Assembly (NCBI GenBank): GCA_963932465.1
Contig: OZ010787.1
Coordinates: 17,935,936-17,999,935, forward strand
Reading direction: 5' to 3'
Source of the DNA: Maratus speciosus
Taxonomy: Eukaryota; Arthropoda; Arachnida; Araneae; Salticidae
Length of the DNA stretch: 64,000 nucleotides
Below are positions 23,311-34,585 of the stretch, piece after piece. The translations under genes were made by a program, and so were the position numbers. The notes beneath the pieces were generated by a model that had not been told where the DNA came from, ran no database searches, and was given only the letters and a program-made list of their open reading frames with translations. Every line of letters starts with the position of its first letter. Positions within the stretch are counted from its first letter, which is position 1.

Positions 23311-24640
23311 GAAAAAATGATGAAAAAGACATTTTTTTCAACATTTAATGTCTTAAAATGTATATGATTTTAAAACACAATTTTATTTGGGATGAAAGAT
23401 ATAAGTATGTTCTTTCGTTTCATGTATTTAAAAAATTGCAAGATACAGAATTAGTATTTATAGGGGGCTCGAAACTGTTAGACATTTGTCGAACAAAAAA
23501 TTGCTTACGCGCAGGATTACAAATAAATATTGCAACCAGAATGAAAATTTTGGTGTTTACTTATACTTCAGATTGTAATAATTTCCCTGAACTTAAATAA
23601 ATTTGTATTTAAAGCATTTTTATATTTTTAATGCAATGTTGCATTTAGCTAATACAAAATTTTGAAAATTTCAACAGTAAAATCACCTAAAAAAATATTC
23701 TTTTGAACAATAAAAAGTAAATTTTAGGTTCAGTTTATACAGACTAACATGAAATATATGTTTTGAAAATTTCATGAAAAAATATTCAGAAGTTTTTGAG
23801 GTATCCTGCACGTTATGCCCATAAAACGCCATTTGGAAAATAATGACTTTAAAGTTTCGGAAACGCCGCTTCAGCTTTTGAGCGGGTATAATTCCAAAAG
23901 CCAAAACTTCTGTTCTAATGGGAATTTCAAGGAAACAATTATATCAAAATATTCAGAAAAGATAGGAGTTTAAGAAATTTTAATTTTTTTAGATGTTAAA
24001 TTTTGAAGCTTTAAGAGTCCTGCGACCACTTAATCCTTTCCGGCACGGAGTAATTCTATTTATAAACTTACGAAATAATGAACGGACACCAGAATTTATG
24101 AACGAATTTATTAGAAAATGCGAACTTGCTTATTTCCACGTACATGATAAAAGGAAAATTTTAATTAAATATTCTTGGTGCCGTTTGTCTGTTTTGGAAT
24201 TAAAATTAGGTGTCCGTTTTTTAAGGGCATCGCCCTCGAAAGATGAATTAGAATGAATCGCATAAATACTGTGGGATTCGTGATAGTTTGTATTGATTAT
24301 ATCTCTCAATACGCCTCGAGTGACTTTAAAAGTTAAACACCTATCTGGAAAAACACGGCACTGACCAAGGCGGCATTGTAACTTTGAGACCTCAATTCGA
24401 AGCGCGCTTAGCACAATGCCAAATTTAAACTTTGAACAAAGGTTTTGTTTTAGCTACACTGTAGAAATAAAGGTTATTACTACGCTGAATTTAGTTTCAT
24501 GAAATGCCAAATGAAGTTTAACTATGCACTGCTTTTATTGACAGTACCGAATTAAGTTCATCATTAACAGATTAGGATAATATTAAAAAGAGTTATACGA
24601 ATAGCTATATTTGATATTACTTGGGTTCCATATCTCTTTG
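23311..24640. other. Unassigned intron sequence
   Basis: Frames of 70-95 residues on both strands overlap each other near 24000-24410 without a recognisable domain. No terminal repeats were detected. Confidence 0.4.
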
Positions 24641-24644
24641 AACT

Positions 24645-24786
24645 TTCATTGTATACCCATTTAGAACTTTCATTGTATACCCATTTAGAACTTTCATTGT
24701 ATACCCATTTAGAACTTTCATTGTATACCCATTTAGAACTTTCATTGTATACCCATTTAGAACTTTCATTGTATAACCATTTACAC
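24645..24786. repeat. 24-bp tandem repeat, about 6 copies
   Basis: ACTTTCATTGTATACCCATT plus TAGA repeats nearly perfectly. The last unit has AACC in place of ACCC. Since 24 is a multiple of three, it generates an open frame of 8-residue repeats (YTHLELSL), which is an artefact. Confidence 0.93.
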
Positions 24787-24839
24787 TTTTCTAATATATA
24801 CAGTTATATTAGATGTAAATTTCCAACTGGGCGAAAAAT

Positions 24840-24913
24840 GTCCGGACCAGGATTCGAACCCGGGACCTCCTGGCTGAAGCCGCCAGTGCTCTGCCACCCG
24901 AGCTATCCCGGAC
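24840..24913 (-). tRNA. tRNA-like cloverleaf (repeat component)
   Basis: The minus strand has acceptor GTCCGGG/TCCGGAC, D arm, anticodon stem CTGGC/GCCAG with loop GGCTTCA, and a T arm with GGTTCGAATCC. G at position 33 argues against translation use. Confidence 0.55.
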
Positions 24914-25156
24914 GATTCTGGTCGAACTTTTTCACCCAGCTAACCTTGAAGATTACAGCATCTGGTCTGAAACCTGGTTCAGCTCAACAGAATAAATCTC
25001 AGGTAATGGAACTCTAGAAATCGCTGGATACGAAATTACACTAGATTAATTTTAACACAATTATTCTAATTGGTAAACAAATCATATTAGATGTAGGTTT
25101 CAGACCAGATGCTGTAATCTTCAAGGTTAGCTGGGTGAAAAAGTTCGACCAGAATC

Positions 25157-25231
25157 GTCCGGGATAGCTCAGATGGCAGAGCACTGGCGGCTTCAGCCAG
25201 GAGGTCCCGGGATCGAATCCTGTTCCGGACA
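25157..25231 (+). tRNA. tRNA-like cloverleaf (repeat component)
   Basis: Acceptor GTCCGGG/TCCGGAC pairs fully with one G-U. D stem is GCTC/GAGC and anticodon stem CTGGC/GCCAG with loop GGCTTCA. The T loop is altered to GATCGAAT, weakening the B box. Inverted partner of the copy at 24840. Confidence 0.55.
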
Positions 25232-25503
25232 TTTTTCGCCCAGTTGGAAATTTACATCTAATATGATTTGTTTACCAATTAGAATAATTGTGTTAAAATT
25301 AATCTAATATACAGTTATACCCAAACCTACGTTGTATAGTTTTTTACAAAGTCTTAGTATTCTTTTAGCAACATTTTTTTTCTTATATAATACAATTAAT
25401 TACAAATTCATATATTTATTTTACGTAACCCTCTTTGCGCGAGTAATACTCGCACTTGACCGTTTATTTCTTATCTCATCCTACTTAAAAGCAACCTTTG
25501 TTT

Positions 25504-25522
25504 AAAAAAAAAAAACTAAGGT

Positions 25523-25564
<42 letters not shown>

Positions 25565-25565
25565 C
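25504..25565. repeat. Poly-A / poly-T low-complexity stretch
   Basis: Consecutive A, T and A homopolymer runs around AACTAAGGTTGCC, able to form an imperfect hairpin. No further function seen. Confidence 0.7.
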
Positions 25566-25609
25566 AAAGACGGCCAGGTGTCCCTTTTTTTAATGACAGC
25601 GTTCATTAT

Positions 25610-26660
25610 TAACACTTTCCCCAACATAGTTAAAAAGTGTTTATGAATTCGATATGTCTGCCCACTTTAACCCGCGTAAGTATACTCGGATTGCCATGTA
25701 ATTCATATATGTTACTGAGGCTTAACCTAGCATGTTCGGTATTGAAAATGGAATGTATAGCAATTATTCTTCGTTTACAAGGGCACTCAAAAGAATTGCG
25801 CTAGATTATGGTCTATTGGAGAAAATTCATTTGCAACGTATTTAAATGTTACACTATGTCAAACATATTGAAATTGATTTACATCACTTAGGTGCATTGC
25901 AAGATTCTTACATAGAATATGGTGTGCATAGCATTTATCGTTCATTTGCCGGGATACACAAAAGAATTCGGTTACAGTATTGTCTATCAGCGATGATTCA
26001 CTGTAAAAAAAAAAGACTAAAAAAACGGAGATTCTACTGGCAATCTAGACGCCAGTACTATTACCGTTTTTTTACGGAAATTTTTCCCTATAAATTACAG
26101 AACAATTTCCAATTTTCTGATTAAAAACGGAATTTTTCTGTAATTTATGGGGAAAAATTTCCGTAAAAAAAAACGGTAATGGTACTGGCGTCTAGATTGC
26201 CAGTAGAATCCCCCTTTTTTTCAGTGCGGTTTCAATTGAGGTAAGTTTTAAATTTATTTTTTTTTATATTACATGGTCTGTATAAATTCTATAGATCGTA
26301 TATAGGGCTGCACAAAAGAATAAGAATACATTTCCGCTTATTCATGGAAATTTCCGTAGGGGAATTTTCAATTGTCATTATGCGTTTCCTAACTGAACTA
26401 AACTGTAGCATATCTATGCAAATATATTGCTCATATACAGAGCTGCACAAACGAAGCACAAAAGACTCTATATGGTAATTGCTGAAATGTGTTTTTCAAA
26501 TGTGTTATGCGTATTCCAAAATTTTTATATCGATATCTCTCACCTTATTAAATAATGAAGTTTTGTTACAGTATTCTGAATGTGTTGGAAAGTGTTTAAT
26601 ATTTTATGCTTGGTGCATAGATTTTCTTTCTGGTTAAGGATATAGTGATAAAAAGTAGCA
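25610..26660 (+). repeat. Unclassified ~1-kb interspersed repeat, copy 2
   Basis: It shares with 19690-20790 the order TTATGAATTCG, GTATTGAAAATG-A-GTGTA, GGGCACTCAAAAGAATT, TTATGGTCTAT and TATTCTGAATGTG-TGGAAAGTGTT. It is interrupted by the foldback MITE at 26004-26220 and followed by the hammerhead palindrome. The plus-strand frame at 25846-26124 crosses the MITE border and is not a gene. Confidence 0.65.
26004..26220. mobile_element. Foldback MITE, CACTG ends
   Basis: Left arm GATTCTACTGGCAATCTAGA and CGCCAGTA-TATTACCGTTTTTT are mirrored in the right arm TCTAGATTGCCAGTAGAATC. Even the inner AAAATTTTTCCSYATAAATTAC segments pair, leaving a ~15-base loop. It sits inside copy 2 of the interspersed repeat, so it inserted later. 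Confidence 0.85.
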
Positions 26661-26731
26661 AATAAAGCCTTTGTGCAACAATATTAAAAAGCAGAAAAAA
26701 CGTTTAAAAATGCACAAATAATGCATGTAAA

Positions 26732-26781
26732 GCAGCAAACAGCTGTTTCGAATCTACTAGCGAGATTCTTCTTCAGTGCAA
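26732..26781 (-). ncRNA. Hammerhead ribozyme motif, left arm
   Basis: The minus strand has GCA-CTGAAGA, one extra A, stem II GAATCT/AGATTC around CGCTAGT, then GAAAC. Stem III ACAGCTGT is self-complementary, then U (cleavage position) and TGC. TGC pairs with the GCA before CTGAAGA to make stem I. All invariant core positions are present. Such compact hammerheads occur in Penelope-like elements and retrozymes. Self-cleavage is inferred. Confidence 0.8.
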
Positions 26782-26878
26782 GATAAGGGAAAAGGAACAG
26801 CGTGCTAGAAACAGCAAGGCTGAGCAAAATGATACACAGCCTTGCTGTTTCTAGCACCTTGTTCCTTTTTCCTTATCT

Positions 26879-26927
26879 TGCACTGAAGAAGAATCTCGCT
26901 AGTAGATTCGAAACAGCTGTTTGCTGC
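26879..26927 (+). ncRNA. Hammerhead ribozyme motif, right arm
   Basis: Same sequence as the left-arm motif but on the plus strand: CTGAAGA at 26883-26889, stem II GAATCT/AGATTC, GAAAC at 26910-26914, ACAGCTGT, cleavage-site T at 26921, and stem I GCA/TGC. The two would form on opposite transcripts. On a read-through RNA of either strand, one arm gives a ribozyme and the other its complement. Confidence 0.8.
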
Positions 26928-27666
26928 TTTACATCTATTATTTGTGCATTTTTAAACGTTGTTTTGTCTGCTTTTTAATAAGGATACAGTGGACTTTGAA
27001 ATTAAATCAATATTTTAAAAGTTTTTCATAATATTTGACCAAAACTTCCGATTGAACAAAAGTTTTAGATTACGATCATTTTTATGCGAGTTATGCGTAT
27101 TTTTGTCTAACAGCAGGCAACAGCTGTTTCAGACAGGCCCATTTAAAACATCTTTTAACAGGACTGCGCTGATCTTGGCAGCTGAAATAGATCCCCCCCT
27201 ACGAAGGGTTATTTTTCAGATTCAATGGTTTTTTATGATGAATATTTATTGTCATGGAGTATATATTATTGTTAAAAATATACATAATGTTCATCATAAC
27301 TTTATTTTGGTAGTGCAACTGTATTCTAACTTATAAATGTGAGTTACTTTTCAGCGACAACCTATTTATGGGGAAAATATTTTGTAATATTTACATATTT
27401 TAAATCTTAATAAACACCTGTTAGTTGGGTTCTTTTATGTCATTAGAAATAACTTCAGACACTGAATAATAGAAAACATGGTTATAGAAATTTCAAAATT
27501 TCTTATGTCTACAATATATACCGTCTGATTTCAAGCTCTTTCATTAAATTCAATTTTATTATATAAAATATATGCAATTTTACATTACTAGTCGGTTTGC
27601 ATATATTACAAATTTTTGAGTAATATTGATGAGTACATGTTGCGTGTCAATAATTCGATATTTTAA

Positions 27667-28371
27667 GGCGTTACGAGACACAAAAATCTTCAAATTTTGT
27701 AAAAACACTCTATTTCATTAAAAATTTGTTTTTTCCTGCTTAAAATGACTTTTAAATCATGTTTCTATCTTAATTAGAAGAAGAAATATTAATTTTTTTC
27801 TTTTTGGTTTGTTTTCAAAATCTAGCATTCAAGCAGTGGTTGTCATGGAAAACGACTTCTTGTAAAAATGAGTTTTTCTTAATGATGGGTTTTTTCATCA
27901 TTTCTCGTATTTAAATTCTTATAAGTCAAGAACCGTTAAAGTGTTCAAACTTGGGACATGTTTTTTTTCAATTGTTTTACTTTAATTCTGATTCAGCATA
28001 TTTGAAAAAAATATTTACATTTGAAAGAGATTTTTTTTAAGTTGCACCACTTTCTTTTTTTCAATTTTTTCGTTAAATATTTTTAATTATTTTAATTAAT
28101 ATTTTTAAAAATACTGAATCAAAATTAAAACTTATATATTTTTGTTTATTTAAATTTTAAAAAATTGAAATTCTATAAATAATTTTTCGAGTTATAACGA
28201 TTTTTAATTACCCCACTTTTTTTAATAAATTTTACATTTAAAATTTTTTTTTAAAAAATATGAAAAGTTTTATGTGATTTTGTTTACAAATGATATGGTT
28301 AACCATCACAAAAAAATTCAGAATTTTAACTCAATAAATAAAAAATATTTTAAAATGTGTCCCGGACTTCC
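27667..28371. mobile_element. TTAA-flanked 0.7-kb element
   Basis: TTAA (27663-27666) precedes GGCGTTACGAGACACA. The inverse of GGAAGTCCGGGACACA ends at 28371 before TTAA (28372-28375). The interior is AT-rich with no coding sequence. A fragment of the same family in opposite orientation is at 5971-6500. Confidence 0.65.
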
Positions 28372-28375
28372 TTAA

Positions 28376-30330
28376 GTATTGCAGAAAGGTTTTAGTAGAG
28401 ATATATATTGACTATATTTTTCATAAATACATAAAAATGTAGAAAAAGGAATCATGAATAACATTAAAACATTTACTCATAGTTACAATGGTTTAAAAAA
28501 TATATATTGAGCATTTATAACTCATTATTCATTAAAATCTGTTTTTTACAGATTGAAGATTTTTATCGCTTTCATGATTTCAAAATTTCCCATGCACCTT
28601 TCATTTTTCCCATTTTTTTTTAATTACTCGTAGATGTTCTTTATATAGGTATAAACATTAGTTACTAAAAATTAATGTCATTTAAAAGTAATTAATTTTT
28701 TTAAAAATGAACAAAATTAAAATTTACATAATTTAAAACCTATAGAAGTTACCTAAGTTTTTTTTAAAACTTTTTTTCATGAAATAATCAGAAAATTTTT
28801 AATAACTTTTATTTATGTATAAAATGATTATTGTGGAAAATTTTTGAAGCTATATGTAAAAATAGGATACTCATGGATCATTTTGCAGAATGCTAAATAT
28901 TCGGTATTTTAAAATTTTAAATTATGATATTCTCAAGAACCATTCAAAAATGCTTTAACGAAAATTTTCATACTGATATCTAATAACACTATAAACATTT
29001 TCTGTAATTAAAAAAAAAAAAAGAAAGGTAAATAAAGTTGATTTTCATGGTCCCCTGTATCCTTAAAGCTGTTCTTAAATCCAAACTGTTTACTTACTGA
29101 CATATTTTTTAATTGATTTTCATTCGCAAACACATAAAATTGAAAGGTGTTCTTAAACAGAAACTTTGTAATCGAACAGTTTTTGCCTTTCTATTTATAA
29201 AAGACAAACGTGTCCGTGCATAACGCTGACGTCATTTTGATGGTGGTAATAGACGACTAAATTTTCGCTTTTACTCTAATTTTTTAAACATGCATATTTT
29301 CAATGTTTACTCCGTTGAATAGAGAAAAAAATATACTTACAAATGCAATTAGTTTCTAAACTGTATTGTAATTTATTTGAAAGCTGGATCGCAATTTACA
29401 CATTTTTTACCGTTTTTAAAAATAATTTTCAAGCATTTTTTTTAATCTATCTATCACCTGTATACGATTAGGAAATATTGTCCGATAACTCGTATGGCTT
29501 AGTTAGGTTGGTTTTACTTAAATTCCGAGGTTCGAAAGTCTGATGTTTTGAAATAAACAAGTTCTAGAAACATTGAAGATGAAACAAGAATTTATTAATA
29601 AATCAAAAATGACAAAGGCATTAACAACATGCCTGGAGTAAATTTCCCTATGTATATATAAATATTAACATTAAAGAACACATTGAAAATTTGTATAGAT
29701 TATAGTTTAAACATTCATAGGGACTCTGAGATACTAAGGATGCCTAAGTTTTATTTATTTACTTTAAATTTTTACTTTGTAATTTTGTTGCTCGAATTGA
29801 TAAACTTTCCCACTCACCTCTTAAATTCAAGGTCAACAGCATCGTCAAAGCAAATCCATTTGAGGGCATAATCCTCAGATTGCACCACTCTAAAAAAATC
29901 TAACCTTTTCTGTTTTGCGGTAGCTCATAAGCAAAGCCGCATTCTTTTATTCCAGCCGGAGAAAACAAAATTCTCCCTTCTTAAAAGAAGGCTGATTCTT
30001 CTCCAAGCTAAAACTCCATCTCAAAGAAAGGTATGTTTCTTTTTCAGAATCTAAACTCCCTCTGTCTTAACTTCGCAATTCTCATATCTTCGTTAATTTT
30101 ACTGTCTACTCAAAATCCCACCAAAGAATATTCTCCTCCTGTAAAATTTCTAAGGAGCGGCACCTTTCTGTATTTTGCAAAGCTATTTGCTGTTGGATCC
30201 ATGCATAATATAATTTTTCTAGTAACGCTAAAACTGTGGTGGTCTCAGACTTATCCCTTACTATCTTAATCTACTTTTATGAAGCAATCTGAAACTCGTG
30301 TTACTAACATGGGACATTTTTATAGCTAAC
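28376..30330. other. Unassigned intron sequence
   Basis: Very AT-rich to about 29470, then more mixed. CCTGTATCCTTAAAG near 29055 resembles the ends of the element at 62752 but no partner was found. Frames at 29683-29871 and 30033-30269 carry no recognisable domain. Confidence 0.4.
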
Positions 30331-30665
30331 TTGCTAATCTCACTAAAAACATACTGATTTGCAAATCCCCCAGTGGACATATTTATGACATTACTGATGA
30401 CAACATCGCCAGATGTGAAAAATTTCTCTCCCTTTTATTTGGAAATACTATATTCTCTAGCTTAACACTGAGACACATTTATTGGTTAAATCAAGTTTCC
30501 TTCCGCGACCATCCACTATACATGAATGCTTACCCAATATATATCGGTGGCCCACATTCCTATATTATGTTTTTGTGGTTTTTTTCCTCCCTTACCGAAC
30601 ACGTGGAAAATGGCGCGCTTATCCCGGCAATTTGTTTGAAGTTGGGTTTACTTTGGAACCTATAG
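30331..30665 (+). other. ATG-less open frame of about 110 codons, unrecognised
   Basis: Reading from CTTGCTAATCTC, the frame gives ICKSPSGHIYDITDDNIARC, then EKFLSLLFGN and further hydrophobic text, stopping at 30663-30665. It starts after an in-frame TAA and has no ATG at its head. It lies ~450 bases upstream of a Helitron-like 3' end, so it could be captured or decayed coding sequence. Chance is not excluded. Confidence 0.2.
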
Positions 30666-31110
30666 CAACGAGGCTGATGTCCCGAATGATCCAATAAATC
30701 CAAGAAACCACTGTCGAAAACTATACCCCGATCGCTGATATCCCGACAATGTTATACACTTAAGTTAATATAAATAGTTTAGCGGGTTTTTTTGGCTGAT
30801 ATCTCATAACGAAGTTAAAATTTCATCAATAAAATAAAATAATATAAGCAGAAATTTCACAAACATGTAATCGAACAACGCACTTAAACGTCTGAAATGA
30901 TGAGAATTAAAATGGGCTGCAGTAAGTCACGAAATCTTTGGCGATTTCTTCGGCTATTAACTCATACGAAAGTATAGTTTTTAATAAATTTCAAAACTTT
31001 ATCTGAATGCAAAATTGATACCGTTCAAATAAAAATGCTATTGGGTGTTGTTAGTGGGCAATTTAAAAAATATATATTAATATAAAAAGTGGTTTTCCCT
31101 AATATTCTGT

Positions 31111-31140
31111 AACCCGGGAAATCCGGGTTGGATCCCCTAG
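31111..31140 (+). mobile_element. Helitron-like 3' terminus
   Basis: AACCCGGGAAATCCGGGTT forms a 7-bp GC-rich hairpin, followed 7 bases later by CTAG and then T. A short GC-rich hairpin, a short spacer, CTRR, and insertion before T is the Helitron 3' signature. The TC-starting 5' end could not be fixed upstream. It is probably a small non-autonomous Helitron covering part of 30.7-31.14 kb (GGCTGATATCTCATAACG region). Confidence 0.55.
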
Positions 31141-32695
31141 TTTAGGTAAAAGTACACTCTAAATAAAAAGGAGTGAATAGTCACTCTATTGCAGAGTCCA
31201 AATTTGCCCAACCTCTTTAGAGTGACTATTCACTCTGAGCAAAAGTGAAATTTTTGACTCTCTGAAAGAGTGAATAGTCACTCCTGGGAAGTGAATATTC
31301 ACTCTAAACAGAGGTGGATAATCACTCTTTCGGAGGAGTGACTATTCACTCTTGCTAAAGGAGTGCGGTTTTTCACCCCTGGTAGGAGTGATTAGTCACT
31401 CTTTCATAGAAGTAAATGTTCATTTTTTATGGAGTTAATTCTTTTTTTATTTTGCTTTTATGGGCATTTTAAAAGAATCTCATCTTTTACAGCATGCAAT
31501 GAAAATAGATACAAGCGTGGTAAAGATTGGAATAAAATACTTTATCAGCAATATTTATTTAATTCACAGTTTGTAACACTAATTGAACTTTTAAGGAAAA
31601 AATCAGTGAAAGTTACATATGAATTTAATTTAGATTACTGACAGAAATAAACTAATATATTTTATTCCAATTTTATCCTTTGTGTTTGCTTTTATTGCAT
31701 ACCCTATAAAAATATTACTTTTAAAGTTTTATAAATAACTTTTCAGTAGGTGGATATTATGTTTAAGAATGTTTGATGTCATTTTAATTTTTGGTTTTAA
31801 ATATAAACTCCTATCCTTTTTACCGTACTTTTTCCGTAAATTATTGCTATTTTTGCAAAGTCCTATTCTAAAATATTTTTCATTTTTTTTACTTAAAAAC
31901 AATGCTTTTAAACTTGCATATTTTTTTAAAAATGAGTTCTAAGTATGATTCAAATATTAAGAATGTGCATTTTTTTCCGCTGTGATTTGCTTTTGTTTTA
32001 TTTAATATGATCATGTAGTCTAAATTTAAAGTTCTCTGGAATATGTATATATATTTCTTTTAAACATATTCCTTAACTTCATCGTGATTTCTAATTTTGG
32101 CCCATTATTGTTGAAAACAATACTTATTAATGAAACGACACGGTAAGTCATATTTAATTTAATTTTTTTATTCCCGTACATATATTGTATTTTGGTAATA
32201 TGAGCAAAATAGATTTGATATGTTTTATAGGAAAAGATTGACCTAGGAAATATAAAAATAAACACATTACATTTATTTGTATCTGTATGAATTTTAATAA
32301 AAATAAAATGAATGACTGCATATAAAAGTTCTTATTGTTTGAAAAACATTTTAATGTAAAAAAGTAGTTATTAATCTCTTTAAAAAAATATTCAGTCCTA
32401 AATTATGTAAGAAAATATGAACTTTTTAAAAAAATATATACTAAAGCTGTCTTATCGATAAACTTCAAAACAGGCATAAAAAACATTTTATTTCAATGCT
32501 TAAATACCATGTTTTATTTTTTTAGTGCCAAAACTTACGTGTATCAAAAACGTAGAAAATGCGTTTAAATTGAAGGAAATTTAATAACTGATGCAGAATG
32601 TCTATAATTTTTTTTTTTTATATTACTCAGTCTCGAAATTTTAAAATCATAACCCACAGAAAAATGTTTAGATACAATTTAAAAAAATTAATATA

Positions 32696-33465
32696 CAGTA
32701 AAACTTCCCTAAAACGACCACGTACTGTTCCAATAAAAATTGGTCTCTCCGAGAGGTGGTCTCTTAATGGAGGTCATGTTTAAATCTAGATTTTAATTGT
32801 TGAAAAATGGTAACAATGTTACTTAAATTTATTTTTCACACTAGGAAAAAATATAAAAATTTAAGTATCAAAATAAAAGTTAAGTACATAAGTTAATTAC
32901 TGCAGAGTTTAAAAAATGAACACATTGAGCTTTGCTTTAACTTTACAGTTTTATATTTTATAATTTTTATTTCCAAGTCCTTTCGAAGTTCAGTAAATAA
33001 ATGCATTTTTTGTGGACAGGAACAAATAATGACGATTTCATTACTTTATCTATTTCTTTGAAAGTTTTCCGACACAACAGGGCAGAGGAGTTTATTAACC
33101 GTCAGTCTTAATTTGTAATCAGAGTTAAATTCATTGCCTAAAAAGGCACAAAGGGGTTTAAACTCTTAAAAGTTACCGGGATAAAAAAAAAAAAATCTAA
33201 ACTTAGTTTAGAAGTTTGATGAATAATGCACTCTCCGGAATTATTTTTTTAATAAAACCTTCTTCAAGCGACCAGGAAAAAACGGAATTTATTTCATTTT
33301 CTTCAAAGAAATCGGTTTCTCATGGAGGGGGTTCAACGGGGATGGTCTCTGAATGGAGGTAAAATTAGTATTGAGCCTATCGGGAACAAATTTCGTTCCA
33401 TGAAAAAATGGTCGTTGAGAAAGGTGGTCGCCTAATAGAGTTGGTCGCACAGGGAGGTTTCACTG
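32696..33465. mobile_element. Tigger/pogo-like non-autonomous element
   Basis: Left end CAGTAAAACTTCCCTAAAAC is preceded by TA. The right end is the inverse of CAGTGAAACCTCCCTGTGCG. Both flanks carry GGTCTCT-AATGGAGGT and GAGA-GGTGGTC blocks. The right flanking dinucleotide is TG, a decayed TA. No transposase inside. It is nested in the GAGTGA element. Confidence 0.8.
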
Positions 33466-33832
33466 TGCCAACTTTTTCGTAATATCATGAACATCAAATA
33501 TCATATTTAACTCCGAAACAATAATAAATACTCTTAACTGTATATAATCCGAAATCAAAATTAAACAAAAAAAAAATCTCATAGAACGGCAAATTAATGT
33601 TTTCGAATGACGTGTCTTCTACGACTGAGAAAATCTATCTTCTCTTATGAGTCAGTCACCCTTTCAAACGAAAGAGATAAAACTTCGTTGTTTTGGTCGT
33701 TGGTAAAAGTTTTATAATTTGCAAACACAGCATTGAAAGGGAATAAAAAAATATTTTCACTCATTTTTTTTTTAATTCACATTTCCCGAACTAATGAAAT
33801 TTGGGTTATTTTTTTGCTAAGCATTGTGTGCT

Positions 33833-34585
33833 TAGAGGTCTGCTCGGGCCAAAATTTCCAAGGACCCGGCCCGACTCATAGAAAAAAAATTGATCCGGCC
33901 CGGTAAAAAACGTAAATGTTCTGCCCGAGCCCGGCCCGGAAAAAAGTTAAAATCTCGGCCCGAGTGAATTTCAACAAAACATTGATTTTTTATTTTTTTG
34001 AAGTGTTAAAAATCTGGAAAATGCTATACAGTAAGATGGAATTCTATAGAAAAGAAAAAAAAATGCGTTATAGACAAGTTCCCTTCTTAGCGAGTGTAAA
34101 TGTATTATATATTCTTTTCTTATGTATTAGTATATTAATTATGCATGGATCAATACGTTAGAGTGTTTAAAACTGGGTTCCGTCATACGCAGGTTCTTTT
34201 CAGACGTTTTACTATGTTTTAATTTAGCTATATTTTAATAAGCGCAGAAATCTAGTGTTCTTTAAAAATAATAAATTTTAATGTTTAGAATAATGACGAT
34301 TTAAAAATGTATGCATTTTTTGCAAACATTTTTGAGCTAGACCTAATTTTACTGACCTTTGAATAGACCAGGCCACAGTGAGACAATGATTTTCATACGG
34401 ACTGGGTCAAAATTAGGACTGAAAATTTTTGGTCGTGAAGACTCGGAATGAACCTGTCCCGGCTTTGTACAGAAAAAATAAGCTTGGCCCGGCCCGAGCT
34501 TTCAGAAAAAAGTGTGGCCCGGGACCGGCCCGAGTTCCGTGAGTGAAAATCGGCCCGAGCACGAGCCGGCCCGTGCAGATCTCTA
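33833..34585. mobile_element. hAT-like element with GGCCCG-rich ends
   Basis: TAGAGGTCTGCTCGGGCC at the left is mirrored by GGCCCGTGCAGATCTCTA at the right. Subterminal DNA is packed with CCCGGCCCGA motifs in both orientations, and the centre is AT-rich. The terminal type TAGAG-TCTGCACGGGCC suggests hAT, but I could not find a clean 8-bp duplication. A related, decayed copy lies at 6.7-7.9 kb. Confidence 0.65.

Larger units (their letters stand above)
24790..25315. repeat. Foldback element with inverted tRNA-like modules
   Basis: The tRNA-like module with its flanks occurs in inverse at 24800-24995 and 25090-25300. A shorter inverted pair (TCATATTAGATGTA and TACATCTAATATGA with AATTATTCTAATTGG outward) also brackets the right copy. 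The downstream segment CCCAGTTGGAAATTTACATC, then AATAATTGTGTTAAAATTAA, matches the PLE 3' region at 9195-9262. It is therefore built from PLE-associated sequence. Confidence 0.75.
26683..26980. repeat. Near-perfect palindrome carrying two opposed hammerhead ribozymes
   Basis: Arms of about 140-148 bases (26683-26824 and 26836-26980) match from ATTAAAAAGCAG at the outer edge to GCTAGAAACAGCAAGGCTG at the centre. A ~12-base loop separates them. Small differences (AATGCATG against AATAGATG, an extra few bases in CGTTGTTTTGTC, a missing base in the poly-A) show it is not an assembly mirror artefact of identical arms. Each arm contains one complete hammerhead motif. Confidence 0.9.

Noticed and set aside
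24649..25017. Plus-strand frame of 122 residues starting YTHLELSL repeats
   Set aside because: It is a 24-bp tandem repeat followed by the inverse of a tRNA-like module; the SWLKPPVLCH text is just an anti-tRNA reading.
26004..26220. A microRNA precursor hairpin
   Set aside because: The arms are too long and perfect and have MITE-like CACTG ends inside another repeat; a foldback MITE explains it.
30390..30425. CTGATGA ... GATGTGAAAA resembling a hammerhead core
   Set aside because: Stem II is possible (ACATC/GATGT), but GAAAC is absent, no stem I forms beyond one pair, and the site lies in an open frame.
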